From Clostridia bacterium (GTDB taxonomy: Bacteria; Bacillota; Clostridia; Oscillospirales; CAG-382), in the NCBI GenBank assembly GCA_017620655.1, contig JAGAUT010000041.1, positions 1 through 39,934 on the forward strand: a stretch of DNA of 39,934 nucleotides. Reading direction: 5' to 3'. Below the pieces are notes generated by a model. The model saw only the letters and a list, made by a program, of their open reading frames with translations, was not told the DNA's origin and searched no databases. Position 1 is the stretch's first letter, and each line of letters starts with the position of its first letter. The position numbers and the translations under genes are program-made. This document shows positions 6,846 through 16,200 of the stretch, piece by piece.

Positions 6846-7751
6846 ATGTATGACATTATCGTAATCGGAGCAGGTCCTGCCGGACTTGTTTCGGCACTTT
6901 ACGCAAGACGTGCAGGCAAGACTGTATGCGTTCTCGAAAAAGGCTCCTTCGGCGGTCAGATTACCTATTCGCCAAAGGTTGAAAACATTCCCGGTTTTCT
7001 TTCGGTTTCGGGCAACGAATTTGCCGAAAAGCTGGTTGAACAGGTACTCGAACAGGGTGCTGACGTTGAATGCTGCGAAGTTCTCGAAATAAAGAACGGC
7101 GAAATAAAGACGGTAATTACAGACTCGGGCGAATTCACAGGCAAGGCTGTAATTGTTGCAACGGGTGCAAAGCACAGAATGTTAGGACTTGAAGGCGAAG
7201 AAAAGTTTGTAGGCGAAGGTATATCCTTCTGCGCAGTATGTGACGGTGCTTTCTATGAGGGCAAAGATGTTGCCGTAATCGGCGGCGGAAACTCTGCACT
7301 TCAGGAAGCAATTCTTCTTGCTGAGACATCAAAGAAGGTATATGTTGTACAGAATCTCGATTTTCTTACAGGCGAAGTAAAGCTTCAGGAACAGCTCAAA
7401 GCAAAGGAAAATGTCGAAATCATCCTCGGTGCGACGGTTAAGAGCATTGTGGGAGAAGAAACACTTTCGGGCATTGTAATTAAAAAAACGGCAGATTCAA
7501 GAGAGATCACCCTTAATGTCGACGGCATGTTTGTGGCAATAGGTCTCATTCCTCAGAACGAAGCATTCGCAAATGTGCTGAAGCTTGACGAAAGAGGCTA
7601 TGCAGACTCGGGCGAAGACTGCGTGACGGGAACAGACGGTGTATTTGTTGCAGGTGACTGCAGAAGAAAGGACATCCGTCAGGTGACAACCGCCGTCTCA
7701 GACGGTGCTGTTGCGGCGCTTGCGGCGATAAAATATATTGACAACAAATAA
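6846..7751 (+). CDS. trxB: Thioredoxin reductase (NAD(P)H, FAD-dependent)
   Basis: A 301-residue flavoprotein that reduces thioredoxin-like disulfides. Start ATG 6846 follows AAGGAG at 7 nt. The FAD-binding motif is VIGAGPAGLVSALYARRAG (about residues 6-24). The redox pair is CAVC in SFCAVCDGAFY (about 130-140), as in bacterial TrxB. The second dinucleotide motif is VIGGGNSALQEA, and the C-terminal FAD contact GVFVAGDCRRKDIRQV is typical. The length matches the low-molecular-weight TrxB family. It lies 219 bp after nrdD, with structured DNA between, so co-transcription is possible but not shown. Context suggests it may reduce the redoxin domain of NrdD. A ferredoxin-dependent flavin thioredoxin reductase is an alternative that cofactor assays could separate. 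Confidence 0.93.
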   Translation: MYDIIVIGAGPAGLVSALYARRAGKTVCVLEKGSFGGQITYSPKVENIPGFLSVSGNEFAEKLVEQVLEQGADVECCEVLEIKNGEIKTVITDSGEFTGKAVIVATGAKHRMLGLEGEEKFVGEGISFCAVCDGAFYEGKDVAVIGGGNSALQEAILLAETSKKVYVVQNLDFLTGEVKLQEQLKAKENVEIILGATVKSIVGEETLSGIVIKKTADSREITLNVDGMFVAIGLIPQNEAFANVLKLDERGYADSGEDCVTGTDGVFVAGDCRRKDIRQVTTAVSDGAVAALAAIKYIDNK

Positions 7752-7760
7752 AAATGTATA

Positions 7761-7788
7761 AAGGCAGTCCGAAAGGGCTGCCTTTTTT
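7761..7788 (+). terminator. Intrinsic terminator of trxB
   Basis: Arms AAGGCAGTCC and GGGCTGCCTT close on a GAAA tetraloop, followed by a T-tract to 7788. Confidence 0.85.
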
Positions 7789-7851
7789 GCATATATTTGA
7801 AAAAACAGGCTAATAATAAGTTCGAACATAAAACGAGAAAGGAAGAAGAAT

Positions 7852-8895
7852 ATGATAAAAAGAATTATGTTTTTGCTTTTAGCCTGTGTGATGCTGAGTG
7901 CGTCTGTCTGTGCAAAGCTTTCGCCGGCAATGGATATTATTGAAAAGAGGCTGGAGAACAGGGCATGCTTTACCGGTACCAATCTTTCGCCTGAGGCAGG
8001 AGAGATGAACATCACAACCCAAAGAGGAATTGCCGTATTCAAGAGTTTTCCCGCGGCAGACCCCGAGGGCGGCGGACTTACCTTTGAGATTGTGAAATAT
8101 CCTGCCAAAGGCAGCGTTGAAATAACAGAGGGCGGACAGTTTGTCTACAGACCGATGGCAGGCTTTGCGGGCAAGGATTCCTTTGACTACAGGGCGGTTG
8201 ACGAATACGGCCTTGAATCCGAGCAGAAAACGGTTGAAATAAAGGTTTCACGCCCCGCCGCTGACGTGTATTTTCACGACATGAAGGACCACTGGGCGCA
8301 CAATTCTGCAATCAGAATGGCATCAACCGGTCTTATGTCGGGAACGCCCGACGGCGAAAAGCTTCTTTTTAATCCTGAGGGCAACATGACAAGGGGAGAT
8401 TTTCTTGCCCTGTCGCTTATCATGTCGGGACATGAGGAAAGTATTCCCTACGCATCAAAGACGGTTTTTGCCGACGACAGCCAGATTCCCCAGAATATCA
8501 AAAGCTATGTTCAGTATGCCTTCGACAAGGGCATTGTGTCGGGCTACGAAAATGCCGACGGCAGTGTCAACTTTGAGTCGACGGGAACTGTAACAAGGGC
8601 GGAGGCTGCCGTAATTGTCAGCAAGATTCTCTCGCTCACAAATGAAGATGAAGCCGTTCCTTCATATAAAGATGCCGCTGAGATTCCTGCCTGGGCGGCA
8701 GATTCCGTTGCAAGCCTTTCGGAGATTGGCGTCTTATGCGGAAACGCCGACGGTGATTTTTCTGCCGAAAGAAACGTGACAAGGGCAGAGGGCGCTGAGA
8801 TAATCTGTAACGTTGCCGATTACGTCGAGGACAAGAAACAAGAGGAAAAGAAAAAGGAAAAGAACATTTTTAATCTGTTCGGACTTCTGGACTAA
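7852..8895 (+). CDS. SLH-domain surface protein with an Ig/cadherin-like domain
   Basis: A 347-residue exported protein. Start ATG 7852 follows AAAGGAAG. Residues 1-21 are a signal peptide (IMFLLLACVMLSASVCA) probably cleaved after the last Ala; the single Cys before it is not in a clear lipobox. Residues about 45-125 hold a small beta-sandwich (FVYRPMAGFAGKDSFDYRAV) of the VCBS/cadherin-like sort. Three SLH repeats follow: DHWAHNSAIRMASTGLMSG to MTRGDFLAL, FADDSQIPQNIKSYVQYAF to VTRAEAAVI, and YKDAAEIPAWAADSV to VTRAEGAEI. Each ends in the TRA/TRG signature. SLH repeats bind pyruvylated wall polymers. The tail is lysine/glutamate-rich. It converges on rsmA and is probably a single-gene transcript. 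The role beyond wall attachment is unknown. Confidence 0.88.
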   Translation: MIKRIMFLLLACVMLSASVCAKLSPAMDIIEKRLENRACFTGTNLSPEAGEMNITTQRGIAVFKSFPAADPEGGGLTFEIVKYPAKGSVEITEGGQFVYRPMAGFAGKDSFDYRAVDEYGLESEQKTVEIKVSRPAADVYFHDMKDHWAHNSAIRMASTGLMSGTPDGEKLLFNPEGNMTRGDFLALSLIMSGHEESIPYASKTVFADDSQIPQNIKSYVQYAFDKGIVSGYENADGSVNFESTGTVTRAEAAVIVSKILSLTNEDEAVPSYKDAAEIPAWAADSVASLSEIGVLCGNADGDFSAERNVTRAEGAEIICNVADYVEDKKQEEKKKEKNIFNLFGLLD

Positions 8896-8924
8896 AAAAA
8901 TGACGGCTTTTGCCGTCATTTTCT
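8894..8924. terminator. Bidirectional terminator between the SLH gene and rsmA
   Basis: Arms AAAATGACGGC (8897-8907) and GCCGTCATTTT (8912-8922) around TTTT, with A-rich and T-rich flanks, between two convergent stops only 30 bp apart. Confidence 0.85.
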
Positions 8925-8925
8925 G

Positions 8926-9816
8926 TTACTTATAATCTTTGAGCGTCATTGCCAGCCTTGCGAATTCGTCCGTCGTCAGCTTTTCGCCTCTGACATCGGC
9001 ACCCTTGCCGAGAATCTCTGATATTTTCCGGCCAAGCTCTTCCTTTGAAAGTCCCTTGTACATACCCGACAGGGCATTGGAGAGGGTCTTTCTTCTCATG
9101 GCAAAGGCGTTCTTTATAACAGTTGAAGTTTCCTTTGCAACATCGGGAGCGTATTTAGGCTTATCGTAAAGCTCTATTCTGATTACCGCACTGTCAATCT
9201 TGGGTCTCGGATAGAAACAGCCGGAAGGCACCGTAAAGAGCCTTTTTGCCTTGCCGAAGAGATTTATCTGGGCGGTGATTGCTCCGTACTCCGAGTCGCC
9301 TGCAGGGGCGCACAGACGTACTGCAACCTCCTTCTGCACCATTACCGTGATGAAGTTGAAGTCGGGATACTCCTCAAGCAACTTCATTATAATAGGCGTT
9401 GTTATGTAGTAGGGCAGGTTTGCACATACGGACACCGGCATGAGACTTCCGTCGTCGCGTCTTCTCTTTTCTTCAAGGAATGGGACAAGGTCCACATCCA
9501 TGATGTCGGAAAAGACAACCTCGATGTTGTCGTAGCCGGCGAGGGAATCCTTGAGAACACCCTCAAGGCTTGTGTCAATCTCGACTGCAACAACCTTCCT
9601 GAATCTCTTTGCCAGTTCCTTTGTGAGAATCCCTGCACCGGGGCCTATTTCAAGAATGAGGCTGTCTGCCTTTTCGTCGGGGATAACATCGCCCTCGGGA
9701 AAAGTAAAGTCTGTACATTCCATGGCAATACGCCTCGGAATCTTGACATCCTGCAGAAAGTTCTGACCGTATTTTTTCTGGAATTTGAAATTGTGATTCT
9801 GTAAAAGCTCGGACAT
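8926..9816 (-). CDS. rsmA: 16S rRNA dimethyladenosine transferase RsmA/KsgA
   Basis: A 296-residue SAM-dependent methyltransferase that dimethylates two adjacent adenines near the 3' end of 16S rRNA during small-subunit assembly. The start at 9816 (MSELLQNHNFKFQKK) has AGGAG at 7-nt spacing; the longer frame starting at 9843 lacks such a site. Family motifs are KKYGQNFLQD near the N-terminus, the SAM motif EIGPGAGILT, the acidic strand end VVAVEID, and the catalytic NLPYYITTP. A C-terminal helical domain includes FAMRRKTLSNAL. It lies 76 bp downstream of the oligopeptide-binding protein on the same strand, with a terminator between. Its promoter is not obvious, so partial read-through is possible. 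Confidence 0.95.
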   Translation of the reverse strand: MSELLQNHNFKFQKKYGQNFLQDVKIPRRIAMECTDFTFPEGDVIPDEKADSLILEIGPGAGILTKELAKRFRKVVAVEIDTSLEGVLKDSLAGYDNIEVVFSDIMDVDLVPFLEEKRRRDDGSLMPVSVCANLPYYITTPIIMKLLEEYPDFNFITVMVQKEVAVRLCAPAGDSEYGAITAQINLFGKAKRLFTVPSGCFYPRPKIDSAVIRIELYDKPKYAPDVAKETSTVIKNAFAMRRKTLSNALSGMYKGLSKEELGRKISEILGKGADVRGEKLTTDEFARLAMTLKDYK

Positions 9817-9840
9817 GTTTTTTCTCCTGTAAATTTCAAA

Positions 9841-9873
9841 CAAAAGGCTTCATGCCGCATAGACATGAAGCCT
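9841..9873 (-). terminator. Terminator of the oligopeptide-binding protein gene
   Basis: Arms AGGCTTCATG (9845-9854) and CATGAAGCCT (9864-9873). Read on the minus strand, the stem is followed by TTTTGTTTG. Confidence 0.75.
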
Positions 9874-9892
9874 CGTAAACTTTAGCTTTGGA

Positions 9893-11719
9893 TTATTTTG
9901 CGGAAGCTTCTGCTTCTTCCTGAGCCTTGAGATACTTCTTGAAGTTCTTCTGCTCAAGCTCTGTAAAGTCGAGTCTGCCGAACTTGTCTGTCTCAATGCC
10001 CGAAAGCTTCTGTGTTACATAGTATGAATTGTTGAATACAAGGGGGATAACGGGCATCTGCTCTGCAAGATACTTTTCAGCCTCATGCATAGCCGCTGTT
10101 CTTGTCTTTGCGTTTTCAGCGTTTGCAAATGCTGCACAAAGCTTGTCGTATTCTGCATCTGCATAGCCTGTTGTATGTGCGCCGTAAACAACATCCTTCT
10201 TTGTAACGTCAACAACGTTTCCGCCGTATTCGCCCGAATAGCTTGTGAGGATGGAGTAAGCGTCGGTTGTCATGGACTGCTGGTTTACAATGATAACGCT
10301 TGCTGCGTTAACTGCTTCGTTGTTCTTGATAAGCTCATATGTACCGTCTTCCTTGGAGTCGATGTACATCTGCTTCTTGCCGCCGAACTTGATCTTGAAG
10401 CCGAGAGCCTTCCATGCTGTCTGGATTGCATTTGCCATTTCCTCATCGTCTTTTCTGAGGTTGCTGAATTCGATTGAGATAACGTGGTTTGCGGGCTTTA
10501 CACCTGCTTCTGCAAGGAGAGCCTTTGCAGCTTCAACGTTTGCACTTGCCGCCCAGAGATTGCCGCCCTTCTTGCGGAAGTCGCTGTTTGCCTTTACGTC
10601 TTCAACGCCTGTGGGAACAAAGCCTGTGGCTGCTGCAGAGTTTGTGGCAGCTGCGATTGCATTTCTGTCAATTGCCATTGAGAGCGCCTGTCTTACCTTG
10701 GGGTTGGCAAAGAGCTCATGTGTATGGTCAAGATAAATTACTGTAGAAGAAAGCGTGGGGTCTTCGTCAACCTTCTTGCCGAATGCGGAAACTACTTCGG
10801 GAGAAGCAGAGTTGAGGTTGAGGAAGAAACAGTTTTCATCAACATATCTCTGGTAGTGGTTGTCGGCACTTGTGCCTTGTGCATAGAGAGTGATGAGTCT
10901 GTAGGGCTTTACAATCTTGTCGTCGGCGTTGCTTTCGGAGTCGCCTACGCATCTGTAGTTAACGCTTCTTTCGAATGTGAGTTCGCCTGAGTTCCAAGCC
11001 TTGATCTTGAAGGGACCGTTTGTAACGTAGGATGTACCGTTGGGCTTGCACCAGTCCTTTGTGTCGTCGTCAACCACGTCTTCACGGAGAGGAACGAGGG
11101 CAGGGCTTGCAAGGCGGCGGAGGAAGTATTCAACCTTCTTCTTTACTTCGCTCTTGGAGTAATCGTCTTCGTTTACATAGTCCTTTTCAAAGGTAATCTG
11201 GATGAGATTGTTCTTCAAGGAATACATACCGAAATCATCTTCACTGCAAAGACCTTCCTTAACCTTCTTTGCATTGAGGATGGGGTAAAGGAGGGAAGCG
11301 TTTATGTTGTTGTTTTCGGGAAGGAGAACTCTCTTCCATGCAAATCTGAAATCGTCTGCGGTAATGAGGTTACCGTCGGACCATCTGGAATTTTCAAGTG
11401 TAATGAGAAGCTCGAGGTTGCCTGTTCTCTGGTTGAAGTCGTATTCGTAACTCTTGCAGAGAGCTTTTTCAAGCTTGCCCTTTTCGTTGATTGTTGTGAG
11501 ACCCTCATAAAGAAGACCCATGAGTCTTATGTGATCGACTGTTGTGTAAGAAGCCGAGGGGTCGATTGATTCGGGAAGGGTTGTAAGAAACATCTGGATT
11601 TCCGCGCCCTTGATTTCGTCCTTCTTCTTTTCCTTTTCATCATCGCTGCCGCCGCTGCACGCTACGAGAGACGAAGCGATAAAGAGACAGGAAAGAATGA
11701 GTGCCAAAAGTCTTTTCAT
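9893..11719 (-). CDS. Oligopeptide ABC transporter substrate-binding lipoprotein (SBP_bac_5/OppA family)
   Basis: A 608-residue lipoprotein that should capture peptides outside the membrane. Start 11719 has GGGAGG upstream. The N-terminus KRLLALILSCLFIASSLVAC is a lipoprotein signal with lipobox LVAC, so Cys21 would be lipidated. An acidic/lysine linker (SGGSDDEKEKKKDEIKG) follows. Family features are the early SIDPSASYTTVDHIRLMGLL, SRWSDGNLITADDFRFAWKR, the NGPFKIKAW segment and the C-terminal ALSMAIDRNAIA with FVPTGV. No opp/dpp permease or ATPase genes are nearby, so it is an orphan that may share a transporter encoded elsewhere or act as a receptor. It is expressed divergently from the S1-domain gene. 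The ligand cannot be predicted from sequence. Confidence 0.92.
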   Translation of the reverse strand: MKRLLALILSCLFIASSLVACSGGSDDEKEKKKDEIKGAEIQMFLTTLPESIDPSASYTTVDHIRLMGLLYEGLTTINEKGKLEKALCKSYEYDFNQRTGNLELLITLENSRWSDGNLITADDFRFAWKRVLLPENNNINASLLYPILNAKKVKEGLCSEDDFGMYSLKNNLIQITFEKDYVNEDDYSKSEVKKKVEYFLRRLASPALVPLREDVVDDDTKDWCKPNGTSYVTNGPFKIKAWNSGELTFERSVNYRCVGDSESNADDKIVKPYRLITLYAQGTSADNHYQRYVDENCFFLNLNSASPEVVSAFGKKVDEDPTLSSTVIYLDHTHELFANPKVRQALSMAIDRNAIAAATNSAAATGFVPTGVEDVKANSDFRKKGGNLWAASANVEAAKALLAEAGVKPANHVISIEFSNLRKDDEEMANAIQTAWKALGFKIKFGGKKQMYIDSKEDGTYELIKNNEAVNAASVIIVNQQSMTTDAYSILTSYSGEYGGNVVDVTKKDVVYGAHTTGYADAEYDKLCAAFANAENAKTRTAAMHEAEKYLAEQMPVIPLVFNNSYYVTQKLSGIETDKFGRLDFTELEQKNFKKYLKAQEEAEASAK

Positions 11720-11792
11720 AGTTTTGTTTTCCTCCCAAACTGATGTGAAACTTGCATAGGTATAGATATACTATCCTTTATAATTACAATAC

Positions 11793-11821
11793 ATTATACC
11801 ACCAATTCCCAACATAATCAA
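11793..11821 (-). promoter_or_regulatory. Promoter of the oligopeptide-binding protein gene
   Basis: On the minus strand, TTGATT (11821-11816), a 17-bp spacer and a perfect TATAAT (11798-11793), about 75 bp before the start codon. Confidence 0.7.
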
Positions 11822-11934
11822 TCAAAATTTTTTGAATTTTCATATTTTTCGTATTGCACAAAAAACAACCCTCTTTTTGTCTAATATATACAAATCGGAA
11901 GCTTTGTTCGGCTAAATGTACCTGCTTTGCCCTG

Positions 11935-11965
11935 TTGTCAGTCATAAAAAATGCCGTTTGATAAT
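11935..11965 (+). promoter_or_regulatory. Weak candidate promoter for the S1-domain gene
   Basis: TTGTCA (11935-11940) and GATAAT (11960-11965) are 19 bp apart, 50 bp before the ATG at 12016. The spacing is long, so this is tentative. The rest of the 296-bp divergent gap (11720-12015) is AT-rich with no other clear feature. Confidence 0.35.
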
Positions 11966-12015
11966 AGAATTTGAGTAAATGACATAAAAACTGCAGACGG
12001 AGGTTATAAGGGATT

Positions 12016-12942
12016 ATGGAGAATATATACCGTCCCGAGGGGACACTTATAAACACATTGGAAAACTATGAATATACATCGGATCTTGCCCTGACGGAAA
12101 GGGCAATGAAGGAGGGCGTGATTCTCGAGGGAAGGGCGGTGAAGTGCGACTCGGAGCACAATCTTCATGTTGAGTTCGGTTCTTTGCGCGGAATAATTCC
12201 CTACGCCGAAACACTTTACAGCCCGTCGGGCGAGCCGGTCAAGGATATAGCCGTCATAACAAGGGTGGGGAAAAACGTGTGCTTCAAGGTGAAGGATATA
12301 GAAACGACGTCTTCGGGAACAAGAATACTCCTGTCAAGAAGGGATGCACAGAGGGAATGCTGTGAGAATTATATACGACATCTTCAGGCCGGGGATGTGA
12401 TCGAGGCAGCAGTGACCCACATGGAGCAGTTCGGTGCGTTCTGCGATATCGGCTGCGGAATGATAGCCCTTCTTCCCATAGACTGCATATCCGTGTCGAG
12501 AATTTCCCACCCTGCCGAAAGGTTTACGGTGGGACAGAAAATACGCTGCGTCATCAAAAACACAGAACCCGATATCTGCCGCATTACCCTTACCCATAAG
12601 GAGCTTCTCGGCACATGGGAGGAAAATGCTGCTCTTTTCAGTGCAGGAGAAACGGCATGCGGAATTGTAAGGAGTGTTGAGCCTTACGGCATTTTTGTAG
12701 AGCTTACCCCTAACCTTGCAGGTCTTGCCGAATACTGCGAGGGAGTTGAGGTCGGACAGACGGCGGCGGTGTACATAAAGAGCATAATCCCGGAAAAGAT
12801 GAAAATAAAGCTGGTGATAGTGGACACAGGGGATTCATTCTCATGTACACGGCATCTTCGCTATACATTTGATGGGGAGCATATGGACGGCTGGCGGTAT
12901 TCGCCCGGGGATTGCGTCAAGGAAATATATACCGTCTTCTGA
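12016..12942 (+). CDS. S1-domain RNA-binding protein (three S1-like repeats)
   Basis: A 308-residue cytoplasmic protein. Start ATG 12016 follows GGAGG (11999-12003) with rather long spacing. Three S1/OB-fold units can be seen. The first (about 35-105) is divergent: GVILEGRAVKCDSEHNLHVEFGSLRGIIPY to ILLSRRDAQR. The second (about 125-195), GDVIEAAVTHMEQFGAFCDIGCGMIALLPI to ITLTHKELLGTW, is canonical. The third (about 210-265) is GIVRSVEPYGIFVELTPNLAGLAEYCEGV to MKIKLVIVD. This resembles the short RpsA-like S1 proteins of Clostridia, which are far smaller than E. coli S1 (557 residues). A role in mRNA binding or translation is likely but unproven. It sits just before rpoB, behind its own terminator, in a place where rplJL often lies in other bacteria. 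Confidence 0.82.
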   Translation: MENIYRPEGTLINTLENYEYTSDLALTERAMKEGVILEGRAVKCDSEHNLHVEFGSLRGIIPYAETLYSPSGEPVKDIAVITRVGKNVCFKVKDIETTSSGTRILLSRRDAQRECCENYIRHLQAGDVIEAAVTHMEQFGAFCDIGCGMIALLPIDCISVSRISHPAERFTVGQKIRCVIKNTEPDICRITLTHKELLGTWEENAALFSAGETACGIVRSVEPYGIFVELTPNLAGLAEYCEGVEVGQTAAVYIKSIIPEKMKIKLVIVDTGDSFSCTRHLRYTFDGEHMDGWRYSPGDCVKEIYTVF

Positions 12943-12960
12943 TGCTTTCGGGAGATTTTT

Positions 12961-12999
12961 GCGTGGAAATGGGTGTTTTTGTCCTCTCCACGCTTTTTT
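12961..12999 (+). terminator. Intrinsic terminator of the S1-domain gene
   Basis: Arms GCGTGGA (12961-12967) and TCCACGC (12987-12993), a 19-nt loop, and a T-tract. It separates the S1 gene from rpoB. Confidence 0.75.
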
Positions 13000-13083
13000 A
13001 TTAATATAAATATGTAAATCATTTCCATTTTTGAGATAAAAAGTTAAAATTGTAAACAAATGCAACTTTTATCAAAAAAGCTC

Positions 13084-13120
13084 TTGACAAATGGACAAAA
13101 AGCTGATAAAGTAATATACT
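13084..13120 (+). promoter_or_regulatory. rpoBC promoter (two overlapping candidates)
   Basis: The better pair is TGGACA (13092-13097), a 17-bp spacer and TATACT (13115-13120), 5 of 6 each. A shifted pair is TTGACA (13084-13089), a 17-bp spacer and TAAAGT (13107-13112). Either leaves a leader of roughly 95-105 nt before rpoB. This promoter is needed because rpoB is not preceded by rplJ/rplL. Confidence 0.7.
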
Positions 13121-13199
13121 GCATTATAATCGAGTAGTAGTGTGTCGAGGAATCGCCTTTTGACGCATAAAACCCGAAAAAACAATGATGACACAGAAG

Positions 13200-13219
13200 A
13201 TGAAATGGAGTGATTTCAT
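13200..13219 (+). promoter_or_regulatory. rpoB ribosome binding site held in a hairpin loop
   Basis: ATGAAAT (13200-13206) and ATTTCAT (13213-13219) pair perfectly around the 6-nt loop GGAGTG. The loop contains the only Shine-Dalgarno-like GGAG upstream of the rpoB ATG (13223), which lies 12 nt from it. The stem would shorten the effective spacing or modulate access. Confidence 0.5.
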
Positions 13220-13222
13220 ACG

Positions 13223-16200
13223 ATGGTAAAACCTTACAAACTCGGTAATAACATCCGTTACAGCTTTTCCAAAATTGATGAAAAGCTTGAGATGCCGAAC
13301 TTAATCGAGGTTCAGAAGGAATCTTATGAATGGTTCCTCACAGAGGGTATGAGAGAAGTTTTAGAGGACGTATCTCCCCTTGTGGACTACACAGGTAATC
13401 TGTTTATCGAATTCGTTGATTTCGAAATCGATAAGACACCCAAGTATTCCGTTGAGGAATGTAAAGAACGTGACGTAAACTATGCGGCACACCTGAAGGT
13501 AACCGTCAGACTTTCCAACAAGGAAACAGGCGAGGTTAAGGAGTCCGAAGTATTCATGGGCGACTTCCCGCTTATGACAGAGCAGGGTACCTTTGTAATA
13601 AACGGTGCGGAACGAGTAGTCGTTTCGCAGATTGTGCGTTCGCCCGGTATCTATTATGAAGCAAATGATGATAAGTCCGGCAAGCGCCTCCATGCTGCAA
13701 CTGTAATTCCTTACAGAGGTGCATGGCTCGAATACGAAACAGATGCAAATGACATTTTCTATGTTCGTATAGATAAGAACAGAAAGCTTCCCGTAACAGT
13801 ATTCCTTCGTGCTCTCGGTCTCGGCACCGATGCAGAACTCAAGGCAGTCTTCGGCGAAGATGAAAAGCTTAATGCTACAATGGCGAAGGACCTTATGGAA
13901 AGCGAAGCTGTAAAGAAGGGTACATCTGCACAGGATGAGGCTCTTAAGGAAATTTACAGAAAGCTCCGTCCCGGCGACCCTGCTATCGTAGAAAGTGCAC
14001 TTACACTTATTAACAACCTCTTCTTTGATGCTAAGAGATATGATATTTCTGCAGTAGGACGTTATAAGTTCAATAAGAAGCTGGCGCTTGCAAGAAGAAT
14101 TGCAGGCTTTAAGCTCGCACGCCCTGCCATCAATCCCTTCACAGGCGAAATTCTCTTTGACGAAGGTACACTTCTCTCAAGAGAAAATGCAGAAGCAATT
14201 GAAAACGCAGGTGTGACAGAAGTATACCTTCTTACACAGGATGACAAGGCACAGGAATTCAAGGTATTTACCAATAAGATGGTAGATATGACAAAGCTCG
14301 GTGTTATTCCCGAAGGTTACGACCTTTCCTCTTTGAAGGTAGAAGAAAAGGTTAACGTTGAAGTCCTTTCCGAAATTCTCTCTTCAACCTCTAATGAAGA
14401 AGAATTTATCGCGGCATTTGGTGAAAGAAGACTTGAACTTATTCCTAAGCATATTACAAAAGAAGATATTTATGCTTCAGTAAACTATATGCTCTGTCTC
14501 TCCCATAACTGCGGCTCTGTTGACGATATCGACCACCTCGGAAACAGAAGACTCCGCTCTGTGGGCGAACTTCTTCAGAACCAGATGAGAATCGGCTTTA
14601 CCCGTATGGAAAAGCTCGTAAAAGAGCGTATGACCATGCAGGATACTGAAAACCTCACTCCTCAGAATCTCATTAACATAAGACCTATTGTCTCTGCAAT
14701 CAAGGAATTCTTCGGTTCATCTCCTCTTTCCCAGTTCATGGACCAGTCCAACCCCCTTGCAGAGCTTACACATAAGAGAAGACTCTCAGCTCTCGGTCCC
14801 GGCGGTCTTTCCCGTGACAGAGCATCCTTCGAAGTTCGAGACGTTCACTACACACACTACGGTCGTATGTGTCCTATCGAAACACCTGAAGGTCCTAACA
14901 TCGGTCTTATCTCTTACCTTTCCACATATGCAAAGATTAACAAGTTCGGCTTCATCGAAGCTCCTTACCGCAAGGTGGACAAGGCTACAGGCGTAGTTAC
15001 AGATGAAGTTGTATATATGACAGCAGACGTCGAAGACCAGTACGTAGTTGCTCAGGCGAATGAACCCCTTAACGAAGACGGCACATTCAAGAACAACCGT
15101 GTACAGGTAAGAATCCGTGAAGAAATAACCGAAGTCGAAAAGGACAGAGTTGACTACATGGATATCTCGCCTAAGATGGTTGTGTCCGTAGCTACTGCAT
15201 GTATCCCCTTCCTTGAAAACGACGACAACTCGAGAGCTCTCATGGGTTCAAACATGCAGAAGCAGGCAGTGCCTCTCATGATGACAGAAAGCCCTATTGT
15301 CGGTACAGGTATGGAATACAAGGCGGCTGTTGACTCAGGCGTTGTTGTATGCGCTAAGGAAGCCGGCGTTGTTGAAAAGGCAAGCGGCGATACAATCGTT
15401 ATCCGTGAAGAAGACGGAAACAGACGCCATTATCACCTCATTAAGTTTAAGCGTAGTAACCAGGGTACCTGCGTAAACCAGAGACCCATTGTGTTCAAGG
15501 GTGAAACCGTAACAAAGGGACAGGTTATTGCAGACGGTCCTGCTACAAGCAACGGCGAAATCTCACTCGGTAAGAACGCACTCATCGGCTTTATGACCTG
15601 GGAAGGTTATAACTACGAGGATGCTGTTCTCCTTAACGAAAGACTTGTAAGAAACGATGTTTATACATCTATTCATATTGAAGAATATTCCCACGAAGCA
15701 AGAGATACAAAGCTTGGTCCGGAAGAAATCACAAGAGATATTCCCAATGTCGGCGACGACGCACTCAAGAACCTCACCGCAGGCGGTATCGTTTGCATCG
15801 GTGCTGAAGTTCATGCAGGTGATATCCTTGTAGGTAAGGTTACACCTAAGGGTGAAACAGAGCTTACTGCTGAAGAAAGACTTCTTCGTGCAATCTTCGG
15901 CGAAAAGGCAAGAGAAGTAAGAGATACTTCCCTCAGACTTCCTCACGGCGAAAGCGGTATTGTAGTTGACGTTCGTGAATTTTCAAGAGAAAATCTCGAC
16001 GAGCTTCCTCCCGGAGTAAACAAGGTTGTAAGAGTATATATCGCACAGAAGAGAAAGATCTCCGTCGGCGATAAGATGGCGGGCCGTCACGGTAATAAGG
16101 GTGTCGTTTCCAGAATCCTTCCTCCCGAAGATATGCCCTTCCTTGAAGACGGTACTCCTCTTGATATCGTACTCAATCCTCTGGGCGTTCCTTCCCGAAT

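Noticed and set aside
12943..13222. L10-type ribosomal-protein leader or riboswitch before rpoB
   Set aside because: Only a terminator, promoter and the small ribosome-binding-site hairpin are seen; there is no kink-turn or aptamer consensus.
14700..14830. Rifampicin-resistance change in rpoB
   Set aside because: The Asp, His and Ser positions commonly altered in resistant strains have the sensitive residues here.
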